From Corydoras sp. C115 (Eukaryota; Chordata; Actinopteri; Siluriformes; Callichthyidae): a stretch of DNA of 64,000 bases. Positions 11,168 to 22,110 of the stretch are shown here, piece by piece. The notes under the pieces were generated by a model, which was not told the origin of the DNA, did no database searches, and worked only from the letters and a program-made list of their open reading frames with translations. Each line of letters opens with the position of its first letter. The stretch's first letter is position 1. Location of the stretch: NCBI GenBank assembly GCA_019802505.1, contig JAFMOC010000196.1, forward strand, positions 616,501-680,500, in the 5' to 3' direction. Both the position numbers and the translations under genes were made by a program.

Positions 11168-12210
11168 TAAAAGTTCTGAATATAAATAAAGCATCATGGG
11201 CGCTGCAGGACTGAACGCTGCAGCAGCAGCAGTTTCCTTCCAGGAGGTTTATTTCCGACCAAAAATAAGAAGCTGATCTGTGAGCTGTGTCATGACGGCG
11301 GCGTCTCGGTTGTTATTTTTACCGTGAGGAACCGTTCGACACTCGAATTTTTACTTGTTCCTCTAAAGTCACTGCTTCAAGCGTCGGCAGGAACAGTGTC
11401 ATGGTTGCTTTCTCCAACATCCTGCTACCCCAGCTTAATAAGTATTGCCCCTGTTTGGCCCTGGGTTTATATTTTGGTTTGATGCAGCCGGATGGTTTAT
11501 AAAATGTTTGTCGGTAACTGCGGTAAAGGTGTGAAGGTATGGAATGTTTCTACACGGAAAAAAAAAAAAAACCCGTACTCTCGCGCTGATGCCCCGCTTC
11601 AGTTCAGCGGAACCCACAGAAGATCTCGGGGCAAGATTATATCCGCAGCAGGATGTCATGAGTTCCTATTCTTAATGACTTTTTTTTCGATTAGTTTTCC
11701 TTATTTGGGTAAATATAACCCGCAGACTGATTCTAACACAGGAAGAGGAGAAAGTCATGCCTCTTCTCGACCCATGTCCGTGATGACGTGTCCTCCAAAT
11801 GGTGCGATTGTTAATGCAGATGTAATTGGTCACGTCTCTGAGTGCAAAACACCAAACAAAACATTGTGCACATCGGTTTATTATAAGTTTCCTCTGTGCA
11901 CGATCACCTGTGCTGCTACTCAAAGCATGTAGAGGTGATTAAACCGCTGGTTGGTGATTGTAGAGAGTATATAAACCTCCTCAGGCTCCTAAAGAGTAAG
12001 AATGTCCAATGCCTTCTTGAAGACTTTGTTGTTTTGTTGTTGTTATTCAGTGTCTGATTGGAACCTACCAATGTTGTCTGCCACATATTAATTGAGGTAA
12101 TTTAACCTAGTGAAGGTTTACAACCCAAAATATCTCCTTTATTTTCTTGATGTCATCTTATCATACCAACTTCTCCAGTCTGCAGTCATCTAAAGTGTCC
12201 CGAATACTTC
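11168..12210. other. Intergenic, no gene seen
   Basis: The frame of 146 codons at 11492-11932 has no family likeness and includes a poly-A-encoded lysine run. I see no other structure. Confidence 0.4.
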
Positions 12211-12556
12211 CATCCATCCATTATCTTCCGCTTTGTCCTCGATTAGGGTCGCGGTGGGGTTCCCCATGCCCATCCAGGAGAGAACGTTTCGGGCGCTGGG
12301 TAGATACACCCAGGACGGGGGCAATCTATCACTGGGCACACACTCACTCACACAGAGACACACACAGACACACTCTATATGGGGCAATTTGGAGAACTCA
12401 GTTGACTTGATCCATGTTTTAGGACTGTGGGAGGAAACCGGAGCACCCGGAGGAAACCCACGCTGACACGGGGGGAACGTGGAAACTCCACCCAGATTGA
12501 GATTGAAACCATAGTGCTGAGAGGAGAACGTTCTAACCACTAATCCACCGTGGTAA
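12211..12556 (-). mobile_element. V-SINE, full length
   Basis: Minus-strand copy with the tail as (ATCC)n on the plus strand. Confidence 0.85.
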
Positions 12557-13145
12557 CCAAAACCGTCTCGATTACTTAATATATTTAAATACAGAATTAA
12601 ACAGAATAACTTTATTCAGCTCAAGCTTTATAATAAAAAGTTTTTAAATTATATATATATTTTAAGGAAATCATACTTATTAAATTGCACTGTTTTGAAT
12701 TCAGCTACATATACAATATACAATATTTACAACACGTTCATCTCCATCCATCAGACTGAAGCGAGGCCGCACAAAGCCACGAAAATGAAACCACCATATT
12801 TTAATAAAAGTGCAGCAAAAAATTGTCCCGTTTCCCGTTGCGTGCCATCTGTGCGCTGGTTTTTGCACGCTCCGATGTGCAGGGGGCAATTCTCAGTCTA
12901 ACATTCGTGTTGGCTGTTAGAACCTCGGTAGTGGAAGTAAGCTTTGTGGAATTATGAAACCATTGCACCGTATGAAAGCAGCGTGAGCGTGGCGTGGAAC
13001 ACGAAGGGTTAAAAGTCCGTTGAGTTTCTTCCTCACAGTTTTTAAAGGGTTTCCAAAATAATATTCTTGTAGATAACGCACACATCAACAGAATATGAAT
13101 GAAAAATTACACTTGACATCGTTAAGAAACAACTGAAAACATTTA

Positions 13146-13179
<34 letters not shown>

Positions 13180-13514
13180 TGTATTTTTTTAAGTAAATAA
13201 ATAAAAAGGATGGGATAATGATCAGGTTTGATAATTCTACAGTGTAGCTGTTTTTTTTCATAACAATTGACTTCTCATTTGTAAGTCGTTTTTTTTTTTG
13301 TATAAAAGCGTCTGCTAAACGTCTAAATATAAAATATAAATGTAATGTGTAATGCCTTTATACAGAGCTAAGATATACCCCAAGCAACTCGGCCTTAAAG
13401 ATCCGACTTCAATCCCAAAAAGTGCAAACAGAAAGTGCTCGAGTTCGAAGCATGGACCGTCTGAGCGATCCGTTGTCTCTAGAACGACAATTAAAGGTCA
13501 GGGCCTTTAAACTC
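12557..13514. other. AT-rich intergenic
   Basis: A TA array lies at 13143-13166. 'tataaaagcgtctgctaaacg' at 13301-13321 is the typical tail of another fish SINE/LINE family. No gene was seen. Confidence 0.4.
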
Positions 13515-13928
13515 GGGCTGGGCAGGAACAACGAATCGATAAAATCGGTGATCGATTATTAAATGAATAATAATGAATGTTGATTTGTTGTGCCATACGA
13601 TTTACGTGCTACTCGCTTTGTTATTTCCGGCGGCGCTTTGTCAACGCGGGGAAAATACATCCCTTAAGCTAATACTGTAAATAAAACCCTGACATTTACT
13701 GACCTGCTTAAATCGTGCTACAATACTCACTCTGTACTGTCTTACTCATTCCAGAGAATTCCATAGCAAACGATTATAAATTGTATTTATTGTTTTTATT
13801 ATGTTTATTCCATGTATTTATCATTAATTATATTTATTGTTTTTTAATCTATCTATTATTTAATTATTGTAAGCACTTATTTGCACTGTTTTTCAATGAT
13901 ATAGTTCTGAACAAAGGTGAATCGAAAA

Positions 13929-13993
13929 ATCCATCCATCCATTATCTTCCGCTTTATCCTCTAATAGCGTCGCGGGGGGTTCCCCATGCCCAC
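13929..13993 (-). mobile_element. V-SINE tail fragment
   Basis: It holds (ATCC)n plus 'ttatcttccgctttatcctc', then 'ttccccatgcccacc', and stops abruptly at a fragment of another SINE core. Confidence 0.7.
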
Positions 13994-14102
13994 CCCGAGG
14001 CAGGGCAGACGAGGTCCTTTCTGTGTGGCATTTGCATGTTCTCCCTGTTTTGACCCAATGTAGACGGTAGGCCAAGATACAGCACCCCTAAACCGTCCGT
14101 CT
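13994..14102 (+). mobile_element. V-SINE core fragment, second copy of the composite
   Basis: It matches 4826-4933 base by base over most of its length, including 'gccaagatacagcacccct' and the junction to the next minus-strand SINE. Confidence 0.65.
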
Positions 14103-14429
14103 GTCCATTATCTTCCGCTTTATCCTCTATTAGGGTCGCGGGGGGTTCCCCATGCCCATCCAAGGGAGAACATTTCGGGCGCTGGGCAGATAGACCCAGG
14201 ACAGGGGGCAATCTAATCTCACAGAGACACATTCTATATGGGGCAATTTTGGAGAATTCAATTGACCTTGATCCATGTTTTTGGACTGCGGGAGGAAACC
14301 GGAGAACCCGGAGGAAACCCACGCGGACCTGGGGAGAACGTGGAAACTCCACCCAGATTGGGATTCGAACCGGGAATCCCTAGTGCTGAGAGGAGAACAT
14401 CTTAAACCACTAAGCCACCGTGCCTGCCC
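14103..14429 (-). mobile_element. V-SINE, near full length
   Basis: Minus-strand copy ending with 'ccactaagccaccgtgcc'. Part of the cacacactcactcacac segment is deleted. Confidence 0.85.
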
Positions 14430-14609
14430 TATTCTAAAAATGATGGAGCAATTAATCGATTATTAAAACAGTCGTTAGTTGCAGCCCAAATGAAAACCCA
14501 ACAGTTCAGACGAGTGGTGTTTCGAGGGTAGGGTGGTTTCCCCCTGCGACAAAACACGGGGTAAAAGCACCAATGGGCCCACTGATGACTACCAAATGTT
14601 TTTGTCCAG

Positions 14610-15605
14610 CTAAAAGTCTGTGCTCGTCTGTAACTGATTGTCTCGGGAACTTTCCATGGACTGTTTCTCCTCTCCACCGGTAGGACTGGAACAGCACGCA
14701 TTGCGGAAAGCGGAGAGATGCAGGCGATTGGAAAATTCCCTTAAGAGCCGTCTGAAGTTCTCCCGGAGCGCCGAGGAGGAGAAATAGAATATGAACGGGT
14801 CCATGGACGCGTTCAGGGTGCTGGGAATAACGGCATAGACTCTCCACTCCGGACTGTCGTTGTTGACGTATCCCACAACTTGGGACACGTTCAACGGCAT
14901 GAAACAGATGACGAAGACCAGGAAGGTCATCAGCGCCAGACCGATGGCTCTGAACCGCTTCTTGGGCTTGAGATTGGGCAGCCGCGAGAGGATGATGATG
15001 AAGTTGACGTAGCAGAAGCAGCTGATGGTGAAGGGAATGAAGAACAGCACAATGCCGAGCTCCAGACGGAACGGCACGAGGATCTTCAGCTGCTCCTTGC
15101 TGAAGTTCCTGTAGCAGGTGTCGCTGTTGAAGGAGTCCAGCTCGGTGTTGTTGTGCCTGTAGTACTGCATCACGAAGATGATGCTGCAGTGTCCCATGGA
15201 AATCAGCCAGAAGAAGATGCTGGAGATGACTGCGTTTCGAGGGTGCCGCTTGATCTTGTACTTGATCGGGAAGGCCACGCCCAGGTAGCGCTCCACACCG
15301 ATGGCGGTTAGAAGCAGGATGCTGTTGTGGAAGGTGCTGTAGAAGACGAATCCCGAGAGCGGACAAAGAAAGTACCTTAAATTCCACCTCCTGTTGACGG
15401 CCTCGTGGGTGCGAAAGGGAAGGAAGAAGAGAAAGACCAGGTCGGAGATGTTGAGGTTGAGCAACAGCACGTCCAGAGGGGTCGCACTCTGTTTGATCTT
15501 CCGAATGAAGGTGTAGAGAGCGAGCAGATTCGCAGGAAGGCCCGTGATCAGGGTAATGCAGTCGACCACTATGACCCATATTCTCATCTCCTGAGACCAC
15601 GGCAT
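14610..15605 (-). CDS. Free fatty acid receptor 2-like GPCR (331 aa, intact)
   Basis: A single-exon rhodopsin-class GPCR sensing short-chain carboxylates at the plasma membrane (family role). The usual length of FFA2 is about 330 residues, and this protein is 331 from the ATG at 15605; a GTG two codons upstream is not used. Seven hydrophobic segments are visible. Motifs are SDLVFLFFLPFR (TM2), Cys81 and Cys164 for the TM3-ECL2 bridge, ERY 105-107, FRLELG in TM5, NVSQVVGY in TM6 and SLN-like TLNASMDP in TM7 (DP at 269-270, the NPxxY position). Numbering runs level with human FFA2: Arg180 and Arg255 are kept, but position 242, His in human FFA2, is Gln. The C-terminal tail is Ser/Arg-rich with a CC pair (304-305) that could be palmitoylated. 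A CTACAG at about 15625-15630 on this strand could be a 5' UTR splice acceptor. Confidence 0.93.
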   Translation of the reverse strand: MPWSQEMRIWVIVVDCITLITGLPANLLALYTFIRKIKQSATPLDVLLLNLNISDLVFLFFLPFRTHEAVNRRWNLRYFLCPLSGFVFYSTFHNSILLLTAIGVERYLGVAFPIKYKIKRHPRNAVISSIFFWLISMGHCSIIFVMQYYRHNNTELDSFNSDTCYRNFSKEQLKILVPFRLELGIVLFFIPFTISCFCYVNFIIILSRLPNLKPKKRFRAIGLALMTFLVFVICFMPLNVSQVVGYVNNDSPEWRVYAVIPSTLNASMDPFIFYFSSSALRENFRRLLREFSNRLHLSAFRNACCSSPTGGEEKQSMESSRDNQLQTSTDF

Positions 15606-15720
15606 GGTCACCTCTCAAGTGATCTGTAGATACGAGGAAAAGAAAATAATGAGAAACGTGATTACGGTCCCTTAAAAAATTGCCACGTCATCATTTCACA
15701 AGCTACCACATGCTACACCA

Positions 15721-16046
15721 TTCATTCATTCATTCATTATCTTCCGCTTTATCCTCTATTAGGGTCGTGGGGGGGGTTCCCCATGCCCATCCAGGGGAGA
15801 ACGTTTCAGGCGCTGGGCAGATACACCCAGGACAGGGCGCCAATCTATCACTGGGCACACATTCTTTATGGGGCAATTTGGGGAATTCAATTGACTTGAT
15901 TCATGTTTTTGGGCTGCGGGAGGAAACCGGAGAACCCGGAGGAAACCTACGCAAACACGGGGAGAACATGGAAACTCCACCCAGATTGGGATTCTAACCG
16001 GGAATCCCTACCGCTGAGAGGAGAACGTGCTAAACCACTAAACCAC
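15721..16046 (-). mobile_element. V-SINE, near full length
   Basis: It lies just upstream of the intact FFAR-like gene. Tail is (ATTC)n on the plus strand; part of the 'actcactcacacagacacac' segment is deleted. Confidence 0.85.
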
Positions 16047-16862
16047 GCTAATAATCAATGAGAGATCCAATATTCGGGCTGTTTTATTTACCGACCATTG
16101 CTCTTTTCTCAGGGTTACTGTCGGTCTGTCACGGGTAACGACGTTTAGAGTAATGCGGTAGAGTACCGATCATCTGCAGGGCGTCACTAAGCGGGAACTA
16201 GCACCAGAATTAGCGCATTAGCACAGCAGTGTAGCACTGAGGGTAACAGAACCCTGTCCCTAAGTTAACGATACATAGAGCATTTACTAAATCACGGAAC
16301 GTACTAATTTTTTAAAATCAGAAATGCTTACTATACACATTTTTAGCAAGCTCGCTTTTTGGCTACGTGTACATCAAGTCTTATTGGTCTGTTTGGTTGT
16401 AATAATTGATCACTGAAGTGTGAAGTGTGAACAAATCACTGAAGTAGTGCATCACGCTCTAGTTGTAAAGCCCAGATATGGCACGCTGGGTCGAAGCAGG
16501 ATGTTCAACGGCAAAAAATAAACGGGGTTTTCCAAAAAAAAAAAAAAAAAAAAAAAAAATTTTTTTTAAAGACCCATTTTATTTTCTGTGGTGAACTCAG
16601 ACTTTTTCTGTGGAAATGTTCTCCTGTTCTCCTGAACTTCACTGGAACCCCTAAATTATGAGCTTGTTTATTATTTTCGACGCTAATATTTTTAGCATGA
16701 AGCTAACGCAGGCTAATTTGAGTGTGAATGGAGAACCCTCAGTATAGCGTGGGTTCTATGGATCTGCATTCTCTGTACAAAGCGTCCAGTTGGCTTCGGC
16801 GTTCAGTGGTGTTGGACGTGCGGCGTCCGTGTTGATGATTCGCCGCCGAGATAGCGACGACG
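16047..16862. other. Intergenic, no gene seen
   Basis: A 23-base poly-A run (16537-16559) is followed by poly-T. Nothing coding was recognised. Confidence 0.4.
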
Positions 16863-17045
16863 TCTGACATTCAAGTTCAAGTAATTTATTTATAGAGCGA
16901 TTTTTACAATCGTCATGAAGCAGAATTAAAAGAATTAACAGAATTAAAAGCCGTTAAGCGACAGTGGCAAGAAAAAACTCCCTGTTATGTTGTTATTTAA
17001 GGAAGAAACCTTGTGAGGACCGAGCCTCAGTGGGGCCTCACACGT
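16863..17045 (-). mobile_element. Family R repeat (TTGAAC tail)
   Basis: It starts ttcaagttcaag (tail read backwards) and contains 'gacagtggcaagaaaaaactccctgt' and 'aaaccttgtgaggaccgag', shared with the copies near 4.5, 49 and 51 kb. Confidence 0.65.
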
Positions 17046-17800
17046 GGAAATATAAACATCGGGTTCCGAACAGATTTATCGCAGACCGTGAGAACGGGGA
17101 TTTGTGAAGATCCACGTTTACCTTATTTATACATGTAAATCTGGCTGACACAGCGCCATCTACAGGACTTCAGTGTTCTATTTAAAAACACGCTGAGGGG
17201 TAAACTACAGATCTTTATTCTTTAAATCCGTGATGAAGACCCATGAGCTGTTTAGGTTCTGCGTCGAGTCTGTGTTAAAATTACACCGTGGTTTCTCATC
17301 AGGACCTCAAGTCTCACCGGTTTCGAGGGTTCTAAAAAAAAAAACATACCCTGTTTACCTCGACCGCAGGTTTGGGGTGTTTGTGGTAATTACCACTCAG
17401 CTTATAGCTGGACATGATGACTTATCATCTCAGTCTCAGTCTGGTTTCTGATGGACGTTGGACGGCAGAACTACTTTAGATCCTGATGTATTAATTCAGG
17501 ATTAATAAATCATAGTTTAATTAATTAGTCAGATCAGGACACTTTGCTTAGCTCTGCGTTATATAGCGGCGTACGGATGTGTGTACGTACGTGCCTCAAT
17601 ACTTTTTATACAGGATATATTTCCTGCATGGCTTGTAAACATGTCTTTTTCCAGCTGCTGAAATCGGTTGCACGATCTGCTCTTATTTTAGCTTTTCCCT
17701 GAATCTCTTTGCAACTATTAACTTTGTAGATGTGTGAAAACTGAAATGTCACAGGAAACCTTTTTTTATTTTTTTTTATTTTTGCTTTTTAATGTTCCTA
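17046..17800. other. Intergenic, no gene seen
   Basis: No repeats or coding signals were recognised apart from short T runs. Confidence 0.4.
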
Positions 17801-18146
17801 CTCGGGCGACACGGTGGCTTAGTGGTTTTAGCACGTTCTCCTCTCAGCGCTGGGGATTTCTTGGTTCGAATCCCAATCTGGGTGGAGTTTGCATGTTCTC
17901 CCTTTGTCTGTGTGGTTTTCCCCCTACAGTCCAAAAACATGAATCAAGGTGAGTTGAATTCTCCAAATTGCCCCAAATAGAGTGTGTTTGTGTGAGTGAG
18001 TGTGTGGCCCAGCGATAGATTGGCGCCCTGTCCTGGGTGTATCTGCCCAGCGCCCGAAACGTTCTTCCCTGGATGGGCATACCCCCCTTCCCCCCCACGA
18101 CCCTAGTCGAGGATAAAGCAGAAGATAATGGATGGATGGATGGTTC
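17801..18146 (+). mobile_element. V-SINE, full length with target-site duplication
   Basis: The flanks are gttcctactc on the left and gttctactc on the right of the (TGGA)n tail, a slightly decayed target-site duplication. Confidence 0.87.
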
Positions 18147-18204
18147 TACTCAAATATGTTAGCAGGACTTTATTGATGTACTTGACCCCCAAAACTCCAG
18201 AGGT

Positions 18205-18300
18205 ACTAATGGGCGCTGATGACCTTCAGTTGTAAAAGAGATTTGAACCCTGGATCATCTTGCTGCGTGGTAAAAGCAATAACCACTACACCACTTTGTG
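18205..18300 (-). mobile_element. tRNA-like SINE head
   Basis: Read on the minus strand, it holds a box-B-like segment (from 'ttgaaccctggatc') and a box-A-like segment (from 'aataaccactacacc'). The body that follows is not recognised. Confidence 0.35.
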
Positions 18301-18610
18301 ACCACTTGGGACACAACTCATGATTATCAAATGTATGCATGTCTTCTGTTGCATTGCTGCAAGTTTATAAAACCAAGCAGCTGGCCATGCATTCTAAATT
18401 GGTGACAACAGTTTGGGGAAGGACCTGTTTCCATTCCAGCATGACAAAGCATGACCCATGAAATTTGGTGACCCATGAAAGTGTATTTGGTGAGGAAGAA
18501 CTTGAGTGTTCCGAACCGAGTTCTAACCTCATCCCCAATGCAACACCTTTGGAATGACCCCTGGCACAAATCCAGAATCAGTGTCCGACATCACGGTCAG
18601 ACATTTCCTC
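18300..18610 (+). mobile_element. Tc1-like transposase relic
   Basis: 'acagtttggggaaggacctgt', 'attccagcatgacaaagc' and 'gaacttgagtgttccgaacc' are decayed parts of a fish Tc1/mariner transposase (the region of the PDLNPIEHLW block). Frames are broken. Confidence 0.5.
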
Positions 18611-20320
18611 CGACGCTCCTGTGTGTATGATGTGTTCTGTCCACAGAGAGATCAGTGTAGTTACAGTTCAGTTCTCTGTGATGGATGATTCTCAGAATGG
18701 GCTCCACTCAGAAGAAGTTATTCTAAGATATTTAAGTTCTGCTTTAAAAGGTGCTGCTAAAGATTAGTTTTTGTTTAGTTTGAGGTTCACTGGAAATTTT
18801 ATCTACGTGCCTCAAATAAATAACTCCACATAGATAAAATTTGGTATTAACTGAATCTAGACAAACTACTCTTTCCAATGATATTAAACATGACACGACT
18901 GAAGCTCCTCGGTTTTCTTCAGCAACATAAAAAAAATAATAATAATTGACAATTTTACTCCTCGCTCCTCATGTTTTGTGTTTATGTCTAAGTTTAAAAA
19001 TTGGAAAAAGACGGATGTTGGATTTTGTCATAAACTTGTTTATTATATGCTCAGAACTCGAAAAATCATTAAGGTCATATGATATACTTATTTAGTTTTA
19101 TATGTAGAGTTTATGCATTTCTGCAGCTAATTAAAAAAAACTTGTTATTTTGTAAAGCTATAATAATAATTATATTGCAATGCTTGTCTTCAAATATTTT
19201 TTTTTTAATTTATTTAACTTAATTACTTATTCATGCTGAGCACAGTGTATATTTTTTTTGTAAACATTCGCACCGGACCCTAAACCTGACCTCAATTCAA
19301 ACCCCTCACTTTTATTAGAATCTAAAAATCTATTTTAAATACGAAGCAGAGTTCATCAGTCTGACATCAGGACCTTGTGATGTGCAGGATGTTAAACATA
19401 ATACAAAAAGAAAAACACATGGTATAAAGATGTGATGGATTCTGTGAGATTCTGAAGTTTTCAAATTTAAATATAAGCATTTAATTCATCAGATTTAACA
19501 GTTACATCCTCAGAGTCTCATTTTCATTCTATTATTTTGTGTTTCTTAATTAAACAAACCTTTAGTTGCATATAGGTGTCCTTACCTTACGCAGCAGTCG
19601 TCTCGTCTGATAGTCACCCGCCTCTCGTCGTTTCTGACACTGAAGACCTTGGTTTAGAGGTCTGTTTTTAGAGAATTAGATCTGATGCTGCTTCATGACT
19701 GAATGGGCTGGAATGACATCTGAGAAACCATGTGATGGTTGCACTTCACACCAATGACTTTACAAGGAAACAAACTTTTTTCACGTTTGCCCTTTTTTAA
19801 CCTCCACGACAAATGAAAGTTTGGTTCTCGTACGCGTTCACAACAAGCTCGCTGCCTCTGACGCTCTTCTGAGTTCTGCAGGCGATCGGCGAAACAGTTC
19901 TGTTTTAGGGATGATGACTTAAGCTTAGACATTAGATTAGACTGGATAAAGATATACACCTCATGGCACTTTAAGCGGGTCGTGTGTAATCACGCTGTCA
20001 GTTATAGTTGAAATCCTTCATTTATACCGACTCTTTATAATTCTGTTTATTTAATTTAATTGTTCAGCAGTACAATAAAGTTAGTAATTATTTATAACTA
20101 ATTATTATAAGTTATTATTAGGATACATTGAAATTGGAAATTCACAAAATATGTGATATAAAAGTGATATAATCTCGGCTTCGTGAAACAGTAGCATATC
20201 ATATCTTTTCTGTTTATGACGCGTGATGTGATCGGATTCTTTGATTTGTCGTGATTTATTGCTTTCAAATGTCATAAAAATGAGTGAACTGACCATGAGT
20301 CAGTTCGTCTGGCTTGTATC
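18611..20320. other. AT-rich intergenic, no gene seen
   Basis: Short frames here (up to 88 codons) have no family likeness. No repeats stand out. Confidence 0.4.
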
Positions 20321-20540
20321 CTCTCGGTGGGTGTACAAGATGACGATTGACATATAAAGCTAATGAAGATAGTAGATCAGTTGTTGTCAATCTGAAGGTT
20401 GGTGGTTCAAACTGTATGGACTTGCCATTGTGGACCGTGACCCTTATCGCGTCAGTGCTGTGATGGCTGAGCATGTGTTTCAAACCCAGGACTCAGCATA
20501 CAGACTTTGGATAAAAGCATCTGCAAAATAATGGAATGTT
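20320..20540 (+). mobile_element. Probable old tRNA-derived SINE of another family
   Basis: 'gaaggttggtggttcaaac' looks like a box B region, and 'ttggataaaagcatctgcaaaataatgg' is the tail typical of several fish SINEs. The middle is unrecognised. Confidence 0.4.
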
Positions 20541-21193
20541 TGGTCAGTTTAAAGTTCTGCAGACACTTTTATCCCAAACATCTTTGTTGGTGGGGTCAGG
20601 GCACAGGGTTGGTCAGGATACGGCAACCCTGGGTCAGTTAGGTTTGGCTCCAGGCTGGAAACCACCAGCCTTCAGAGCGATGCATGCATCAGAACAGAGT
20701 GAGGTTCTACTGAATTAGACTTGTTAACTTATTTTGAAACAGAAAGACTCCGTTTCCTCTTTTAAACAAAAGCTTCTTTCACGGTTTCCTTCAGTTGGGC
20801 CCGAGGTGACTTCTTATCGTCTGTGGTCTCCAGATGCTGATTTTGAAACCAGGTGTCTTTCATCTCAAAGATCTCTAGAAAGCCTCACAGCAGCCGGAGT
20901 TCCACCACAATCACAATTGACACACCTGTAGAGGAACCCCTAAAGGTTTAGGATGTGATGTCATAGCAAACATGCATGGTGTAAACAAAAAGGTTTTTGG
21001 TGAGGGTTGTGCATGTTGAAATTCCGTGACCGGAACGAGTTGCACATGTTTTGCTTCTTAGAAGGTCTTGCCACACTGTTTATAATTTATGAAGGGAATT
21101 TGTATGTTCTCCCCACATCTGTGCAGGAGGCCTGATTTCCCTCCCAGTCTTAACATATGGAGGTCAACATGACTGCAGGTACTAAACCTACAG
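20541..21193. other. Intergenic with a V-core relic
   Basis: 'ttgtatgttctccccacatctgtgcagg' near 21099-21126 is an old plus-strand V-SINE core. Nothing else was recognised. Confidence 0.4.
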
Positions 21194-22110
21194 TGAGGTT
21201 GGTCCTGGTGTTGGACTTGATGTTAGTCCTGGGGTTAGTCCTGGTGTTAGTCCTGATGTTGGTCCTAATGTTAGCCCTGATGTTGGTCCTAATGTTGGTC
21301 CTGGTGTTGGTCTTGGTGTTGGTCCTGGTGTTGGTCCTGATGTTGGTCCTGGTGTTGGTCCTGATGTTGGTCCTGATGTTGGTCCTGGTGTTGGTCCTGA
21401 TGTTGGTCCTGATGTTGGTCCTGATGTTAGTCCTGATGTTGGTCCTGGTGTTGGTCCTGGTGTTGGTCCTGTTGTTGGTCCTAATGTTGGTCCTGACGTT
21501 GGTCCTGATGTTAGTCCTGATGTTGGTCCTGGTGTTGGTCCTGGTGTTGGTCCTGTGTTGGTCCTGTTGTTGGTCCTAATGTTGGTCCTGACGTTGCTCC
21601 TGATGTTAGTCCTGATGTTGGTCCTGGTGTTGGTCCTGATGTTAGTCCTGATGTTGGTCCTAATGTAGCCCTGATGTTGGTCCTAATGTTGGTCCTGGTG
21701 TTGGTCTTGGTGTTGGTCCTGGTGTTGGTCCTGGGGTTGGTCTTGGTGTTGGTCCTAATATTGGTCCTGATGTTGGTCCTGATGTTAGTCCTGATGTTAG
21801 TCCTGATATTGGTCCTTATGTTGGTCCTGGTGTTGGTCTTGGTGTTGGTCCTGGTGTTGGTCCTGGTGTTGGTCCTGGTGTTGGTCCTGATGTTGGTCCT
21901 AATGTTGGTCCTAATGTTGGTCCTAATGTTGTTCCTGGTGTTGGTCCTGATGTTGGTCCTGGTGTTGGTCCTGGTGTTGGTCCTGATGTTGGTCCTTATG
22001 TTGGTCCTAATGTTGGTCCTAATGTTGTTCCTGGTGTTGGTCCTGATGTTGGTCCTGGTGTTGGTCTGGTGTTGGTCCTGGTGTTGGTCCTGATGTTGTT
22101 CCTGGTGTGG
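21194..22110. repeat. 12-bp minisatellite (GTTGGTCCTGAT-like)
   Basis: More than 900 bp of 12-base units read gttggtcctGGT, GAT or AAT. Roughly 75 units are present, interrupted by a few single-base indels that shift the frame. It encodes (L-V-L-M/V)n on the plus strand with no stops for 140 codons, which explains the long frames there. Confidence 0.92.

Larger units (their letters stand above)
13515..14487. mobile_element. hAT-like non-autonomous DNA element with nested SINEs
   Basis: The left end starts gggctgggcaggaacaacga and continues with atcgataaaatcggtgatcgattatt. The right end, read inverted, starts gggctgcaactaacgactg and reaches the same kind of AATCGATTAAT block. Such ends are typical of fish hAT-type miniature elements. 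The interior carries three SINE pieces. Terminal repeats are imperfect, so the boundary is approximate. Confidence 0.45.

Noticed and set aside
14506..15618. 370-codon frame overlapping the intact FFAR-like gene in another frame
   Set aside because: Out-of-frame shadow of the GPCR; histidine/glutamine-rich text with no domain.
21157..22093. Two long frames (140 and 139 codons) rich in Leu-Val-Leu-Met
   Set aside because: They are translations of the 12-bp minisatellite; no start context, splice sites or family.
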